Program-made: the position numbers and the translations under genes
DNA from: Actinomycetota bacterium
GTDB taxonomy: Bacteria; Actinomycetota; Acidimicrobiia; Acidimicrobiales; Ilumatobacteraceae
Direction: 5' to 3'
DNA: 8,675 bases
Assembly: GCA_009703975.1 (NCBI GenBank)
Contig: WLFB01000037.1
Location: 1-8,675 of the forward strand
Part shown: one piece after another, positions 6,291 through 8,675 of the stretch
Numbering within the stretch: position 1 is the stretch's first letter
Layout of the letters: every line of letters starts with the position of its first letter
The notes under the pieces: generated by a model
The model's database searches: none
Told to the model about the DNA's origin: nothing
Seen by the model: only the letters and a program-made list of their open reading frames with translations

Positions 6291-6974
6291 ATGTCAAATA
6301 GAAACTCAAGTCGGACGCGAAATTCAAAGCCGTCGCTTGCTCGACAGGTGATACCAGCGATCGTTTTAACTTCTGCTGGTGTCGGTTTTGTCTCTTTGCT
6401 TGATGGCCCACAAAATAGTGGAGAAGCGCTAGACACGCTTGGTGCAGCCAACACACAATCAGATTCTGTAAATCAAACCACAATTGTTAATGCGCCCGTT
6501 GATAGTTCTGCACCTGTGGCTGGAGCAGCAACTCAAGTACAAACGACACTTACACCCGTACCAACTGTTGTTGCGACGACGCCAACAGTCGCTGGTGCTG
6601 TAGTAACAGTTGCGCCTGTGACTGCGCTACCCACAACAGCACTACCGACGACTGCACCGCCGACGACTGCACCTGCTCCAGTAGATAATTCTTGTACTGG
6701 CGATGCAGTTAATAGCCCATCAGTAAATTTCAGATGGGGCGTAATGCAACTTCAAGCAACTTTTACAAAATCGAATGTTTTGTGTGATGTCACGGTTCTT
6801 CAATATCCGAACGATCGTCGAACTTCTGTAGAAATTAATCAGTATTCGCTGCCAATTTATAACCAAGAGGCAATTGCAACACATAGTGCAAAAATTCGCG
6901 CCGTTTCTGGTGCCACATATTCGTGGCAAGCATATTCAACTGCACTGCAAGCAGTATTGGATTCAAGACCATGA
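6291..6974 (+). CDS. Membrane-anchored FMN-binding domain protein with SGAT flavinylation site
   Basis: From the ATG at 6291 the protein has 227 residues. A basic N-terminus is followed by one hydrophobic segment (about 16-37, VIPAIVLTSAGVGFVSLL), an uncleaved anchor or signal sequence. A long Thr/Pro/Ala/Val-rich linker (about 45-132) then leads to a C-terminal FMN-binding domain (about 136-227). That domain has the usual layout: FRWGVMQLQATF, a CDVTVLQYPNDRRTSVEIN strand pair, and VSGATYSWQAYSTALQAVLD. T209 in SGAT is the expected threonine to which ApbE attaches FMN by a phosphoester bond, as in NqrC and RnfG. The inferred role is an extracytoplasmic electron acceptor for the upstream heme/FAD reductase. 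The start is 2 bases after the reductase stop; an ATG at 6279 would overlap that gene by 10 bases and add 4 residues. Its stop overlaps the apbE start. Confidence 0.87.
   Translation: MSNRNSSRTRNSKPSLARQVIPAIVLTSAGVGFVSLLDGPQNSGEALDTLGAANTQSDSVNQTTIVNAPVDSSAPVAGAATQVQTTLTPVPTVVATTPTVAGAVVTVAPVTALPTTALPTTAPPTTAPAPVDNSCTGDAVNSPSVNFRWGVMQLQATFTKSNVLCDVTVLQYPNDRRTSVEINQYSLPIYNQEAIATHSAKIRAVSGATYSWQAYSTALQAVLDSRP
6624..6668 (+). repeat. Three 15-bp units encoding A-[LP]-P-T-T in the linker
   Basis: Three in-frame pentapeptide units (ALPTT, ALPTT, APPTT) lie in the low-complexity Pro/Thr linker. The first unit differs at synonymous third positions from the second, and the third has one Leu-to-Pro change, so the array is not freshly copied. 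Such linkers usually act as extended wall-spanning spacers, and the threonines could be glycosylated. Confidence 0.7.
6906..6917 (+). other. Predicted ApbE flavinylation motif (SGAT)
   Basis: The codons for Ser-Gly-Ala-Thr sit in the AVSGATYSW context, matching the S(T)GAT acceptor motif of NqrC/RnfG-type FMN-binding domains. The threonine (codon 6915-6917) is the predicted site of covalent FMN attachment. The ApbE gene starting 54 bases further on strengthens the reading. Confidence 0.8.
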
Positions 6975-7693
6975 CTATTGCGACTAGTCACAAGTTCGCT
7001 GCTAAGGCAATGGGTACAGCCGCGAGTTTACATATAGATGATTTTTGTGATTCTGTTACTGCCGAAAAAGCATGGCGCAGTGTTATTAGTTTTCTTTGGA
7101 ATATTGAACAAACGTTCTCAACTTTCATAAGTGATAGTGAAATTTCTAAGATTAATTCTGGAAGCCTCAATCTCTTAGATTCTTCACCAAGTGTGATTGA
7201 GGTATTTGATGCTTGTACATGGCTTGAACATGCAAGTGATGGAGCATTTCGAGCGCGCCGCCCTGACGGTTCACTTGATCCGGCTGGTTTTGTCAAAGGC
7301 TGGGCAACTCAATGTGCAAGTCGCTTGTTGACTGAAAGTAATTTAAAGAATTGGTACTTATGTGTTGGCGGAGATATTCAAACTTCAGGACGTCAAGCAT
7401 CTGGCGAATTATGGTCAGTTGGTATTACTGATCCACAGGATCAAAATCTTGTGCGGTGCACCATTGATATTCCAGAAAATTGGGCAGTCGCAACGTCAGG
7501 TAACTCTGCGCGCGGGCAACATATTTGGAGCGCAGATGCCAACCCGGCTGACGAAACTTTAAGATCTTTCAGTGTTATTGGCCCAGATTTAATGTGGGCT
7601 GATGCATTTGCGACAGCTGGTTTTGCAAAGGGCACAGCAGGTGCCGATTGGGTTAATAAGTTTTCAAATTATCTTGCACTTGAAATAAAATAA
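6971..7693 (+). CDS. apbE: FAD:protein FMN transferase ApbE (compact form)
   Basis: ApbE uses FAD and a divalent metal to transfer FMN to a Ser/Thr of target proteins. This 240-residue version is shorter than the usual 300-350 but keeps the core blocks: MGT (14-16), FSTFISDSEISKIN (49-62), DPAGFVKGWA (103-112), CVGGDIQTSG (131-140), WAVATSGNSARGQHI (171-185) and MWADAFATAGFAKG (208-221), whose DAxAT element helps bind the metal. The ATG at 6971 overlaps the preceding TGA (ATGA), indicating translational coupling; an upstream GTG in the same frame would add 16 unconserved residues and overlap the FMN protein by 52 bases. No signal peptide or lipobox is visible, unlike many bacterial ApbE proteins, so flavinylation may happen in the cytoplasm before export. 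Its target is almost certainly the SGAT threonine of the gene before it. The stop TAA directly abuts the stop of the convergent SDR gene. Confidence 0.9.
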   Translation: MTIATSHKFAAKAMGTAASLHIDDFCDSVTAEKAWRSVISFLWNIEQTFSTFISDSEISKINSGSLNLLDSSPSVIEVFDACTWLEHASDGAFRARRPDGSLDPAGFVKGWATQCASRLLTESNLKNWYLCVGGDIQTSGRQASGELWSVGITDPQDQNLVRCTIDIPENWAVATSGNSARGQHIWSADANPADETLRSFSVIGPDLMWADAFATAGFAKGTAGADWVNKFSNYLALEIK

Positions 7694-8467
7694 TCAGCGG
7701 GCGTAAGTAACGCCGCCGTCAACAATAATTGTCGAGCCGACAACATAATCACCCGCGCGCGACGCAAGATAAATCGCAGCGCCAGCCATGTCTTCAGGTG
7801 TGCCAATACGCCCTGCAGGTATTTGAGTAGAAATAGCATCGCCATGATCGCGAGCCAATCTGTTCATGTCTGAGGCAAACGCACCTGGCGCGATTGCGCT
7901 AACGCCGATGTTGTCTTTAATCAACCGTAACGCCATGCGTTTTGTCATGTGGATCAAGCCTGCTTTGCTTGCTGCGTATGAATAAGTTTCCATCTCATTG
8001 ACTGAGATGCCATCAATTGAAGCGATGTTGATTACTTTAGCGATGTGATTGTTTTTAATTGCAGCGGCTCGCAATTGTGGTGCAAGTGCCTGCGTCAAGA
8101 AAAACGGTGTTTTCATATTTATGTCAACTGTTTTATCCCAACCTGATTCAGAAAACTCATCAAACTCGGCCATCCAGGCTGCGCCAGCATTATTCACCAA
8201 AATGTCAAGTGTCGGCTCGCGCTCGGCAATTTCTGCCGCCAAAGCCGTGATGCCAGCCTGAGTTGAAATATCACCAGGAATTGATATGCATTCGCCGTAA
8301 AGCGAAAGTTCTTTAGCAGCGGCATCACACTGCGCAGCCTTGCGAGCAGTGATGTAAACACGCGAGCAACCATGTTCGAGAAAACCTTGCACAATCATCG
8401 CGCCGATTCCGCGTGAGCCGCCAGTGACTAGTGCAACCCGACCTTTAAGTGAGAAGAGATCTTTCAT
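7694..8467 (-). CDS. SDR-family oxidoreductase (RhlG / 3-oxoacyl-reductase-like)
   Basis: This 257-residue classical short-chain dehydrogenase has TGGSRGIG (15-22), NNAG (92-95), catalytic S150 in NIASIDG, YAASK (Y164 and K168), APGAFASDM (193-201) and the C-terminal VGSTIIVDGG (243-252). Basic residues R19 and the RK after the second strand (ITARKAA) suggest a preference for NADP(H). The AEFDEFSESGWDKTVDINMK block (100-119) is like RhlG and related 3-oxoacyl or gluconate 5-dehydrogenase-like reductases, but the substrate cannot be fixed. The ATG at 8467 is chosen because it gives the standard N-terminus MKDLFSLKGRVALVTG and has TATCAT exactly 7 bases upstream. The open frame reaches 8524, but that extension would overlap the divergent transporter. 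Downstream it meets apbE tail to tail. Confidence 0.9.
   Translation of the reverse strand: MKDLFSLKGRVALVTGGSRGIGAMIVQGFLEHGCSRVYITARKAAQCDAAAKELSLYGECISIPGDISTQAGITALAAEIAEREPTLDILVNNAGAAWMAEFDEFSESGWDKTVDINMKTPFFLTQALAPQLRAAAIKNNHIAKVINIASIDGISVNEMETYSYAASKAGLIHMTKRMALRLIKDNIGVSAIAPGAFASDMNRLARDHGDAISTQIPAGRIGTPEDMAGAAIYLASRAGDYVVGSTIIVDGGVTYAR
7700..7714 (-). terminator. Short hairpin at the end of the minus-strand SDR, possible terminator
   Basis: On the minus strand GGCGT-TACTT-ACGCC forms a perfect 5-bp GC-rich stem inside the last codons, followed after the stop by the T-rich CGCTGATTATTTTATTT. This could be a weak intrinsic terminator for the SDR. The stem is short and coding, so chance is not excluded. 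On the plus strand no T-run follows. Confidence 0.25.
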
Positions 8468-8474
8468 CACAAAG

Positions 8475-8480
8475 ATGATA
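8475..8480 (-). promoter_or_regulatory. -10 element TATCAT of a likely leaderless promoter (SDR)
   Basis: On the minus strand TATCAT fits TANNNT and ends exactly 7 bases before the ATG at 8467, the same spacing as at 2170-2175. No Shine-Dalgarno sequence is present. TCATC/GATGA (8464-8468 and 8474-8478) forms a 5-bp inverted repeat over the start codon and part of this hexamer, a weak candidate operator. Confidence 0.5.
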
Positions 8481-8487
8481 CGAGCAG

Positions 8488-8493
8488 TAGGGT
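8488..8493 (+). promoter_or_regulatory. -10-like TAGGGT before the MFS gene
   Basis: TAGGGT fits TANNNT and ends 6 bases before the ATG at 8500. It lies only 7 bases from the opposed -10 of the divergent SDR gene, so the two promoters would share or exclude RNA polymerase. GGTTGGGG before the ATG is a poor Shine-Dalgarno match. Confidence 0.35.
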
Positions 8494-8499
8494 TGGGGC

Positions 8500-8675
8500 A
8501 TGCGAAAGAACCCAATGTTGGCAATTTTTACTACTGTTTTTATTGATTTATTGGGTTTTGGAATATTGATTCCAGTATTCCCACTATTGATTAGTCCAGG
8601 TTCGCCGTTTCGAGTAACGCCAGAAGGTTGGTCTTTTACTCAAGGCCTGATCATGCTGGGTTGGCTGCAGGCGAT
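8500..8675 (+). CDS. MFS transporter, TetA-like, 3'-truncated by window edge
   Basis: The frame stays open from the ATG at 8500 to the window end, giving 58 residues of the N-terminus. The first membrane helix (about 7-30) contains FIDLLGFGILIPVFPLL, the D-x-x-G-x-G...P-x-x-P signature at the start of TetA/Bcr-type drug:proton antiporters of the major facilitator superfamily. A polar loop (SPGSPFRVTPEGW) and the start of helix 2 (LIMLGWLQA) follow. It would be a proton-driven exporter in the cytoplasmic membrane, though tetracycline resistance should not be assumed from this motif. It is divergent from the SDR gene with 32 bp between start codons. An internal ATG at 8515 is a less likely start. 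Confidence 0.8.
   Translation, partial: MRKNPMLAIFTTVFIDLLGFGILIPVFPLLISPGSPFRVTPEGWSFTQGLIMLGWLQA

Overview
The window looks like chromosomal DNA of an actinobacterium with modest GC content. Two things suggest this: the families present (a DHRS12-like short-chain dehydrogenase, a heme/FAD reductase with an FMN-binding partner and a compact ApbE), and the start sites, several of which have a TANNNT hexamer only 6-8 bases before the ATG with no Shine-Dalgarno sequence, as in leaderless actinobacterial genes. The Pro/Thr-rich linker and base composition would suit a freshwater Acidimicrobiia-type lineage, but that placement is a guess. No transposase, phage gene, tRNA, rRNA or CRISPR array was seen.

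Left part (1-2650, all +): the 3' end of an SRPBCC-fold gene, a crotonase-family gene 2 bases after it, a DHRS12-like SDR whose conserved N-terminal segment lies in another frame (apparent one-base frameshift near 1260), then a second SRPBCC gene paralogous to the first. The roles are probably in acyl-CoA or lipid-like metabolism, but no substrate can be named. Middle (2702-4859): a tRNA uridine hydroxylase TrhO on the minus strand, divergent from an AlaA-type alanine aminotransferase.

Right-centre (4867-7693, +): the most coherent unit. It is a three-gene flavin electron-transfer operon: a six-helix bis-heme ferric-reductase-like protein with FAD and NAD(P) domains, a membrane-anchored FMN-binding protein with an SGAT flavinylation site, and the FAD:protein FMN transferase ApbE that would attach FMN to that threonine. 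Inferred electron path: NAD(P)H to FAD to two hemes to covalently bound FMN outside the membrane to an unknown acceptor. A perfect 2 x 11-bp direct repeat lies just upstream, placed like an OmpR/PhoB-type activator site.

Right end (7694-8675): an SDR oxidoreductase on the minus strand, convergent with apbE with no intergenic base, and divergent from an MFS transporter that runs off the window. The two start codons are only 32 bp apart and each has its own close-set -10-like hexamer.

The window contains no clearly new kind of system. The best leads are the flavin operon with its repeat, the SDR frameshift, and the paralogous SRPBCC pair around the crotonase and SDR genes.
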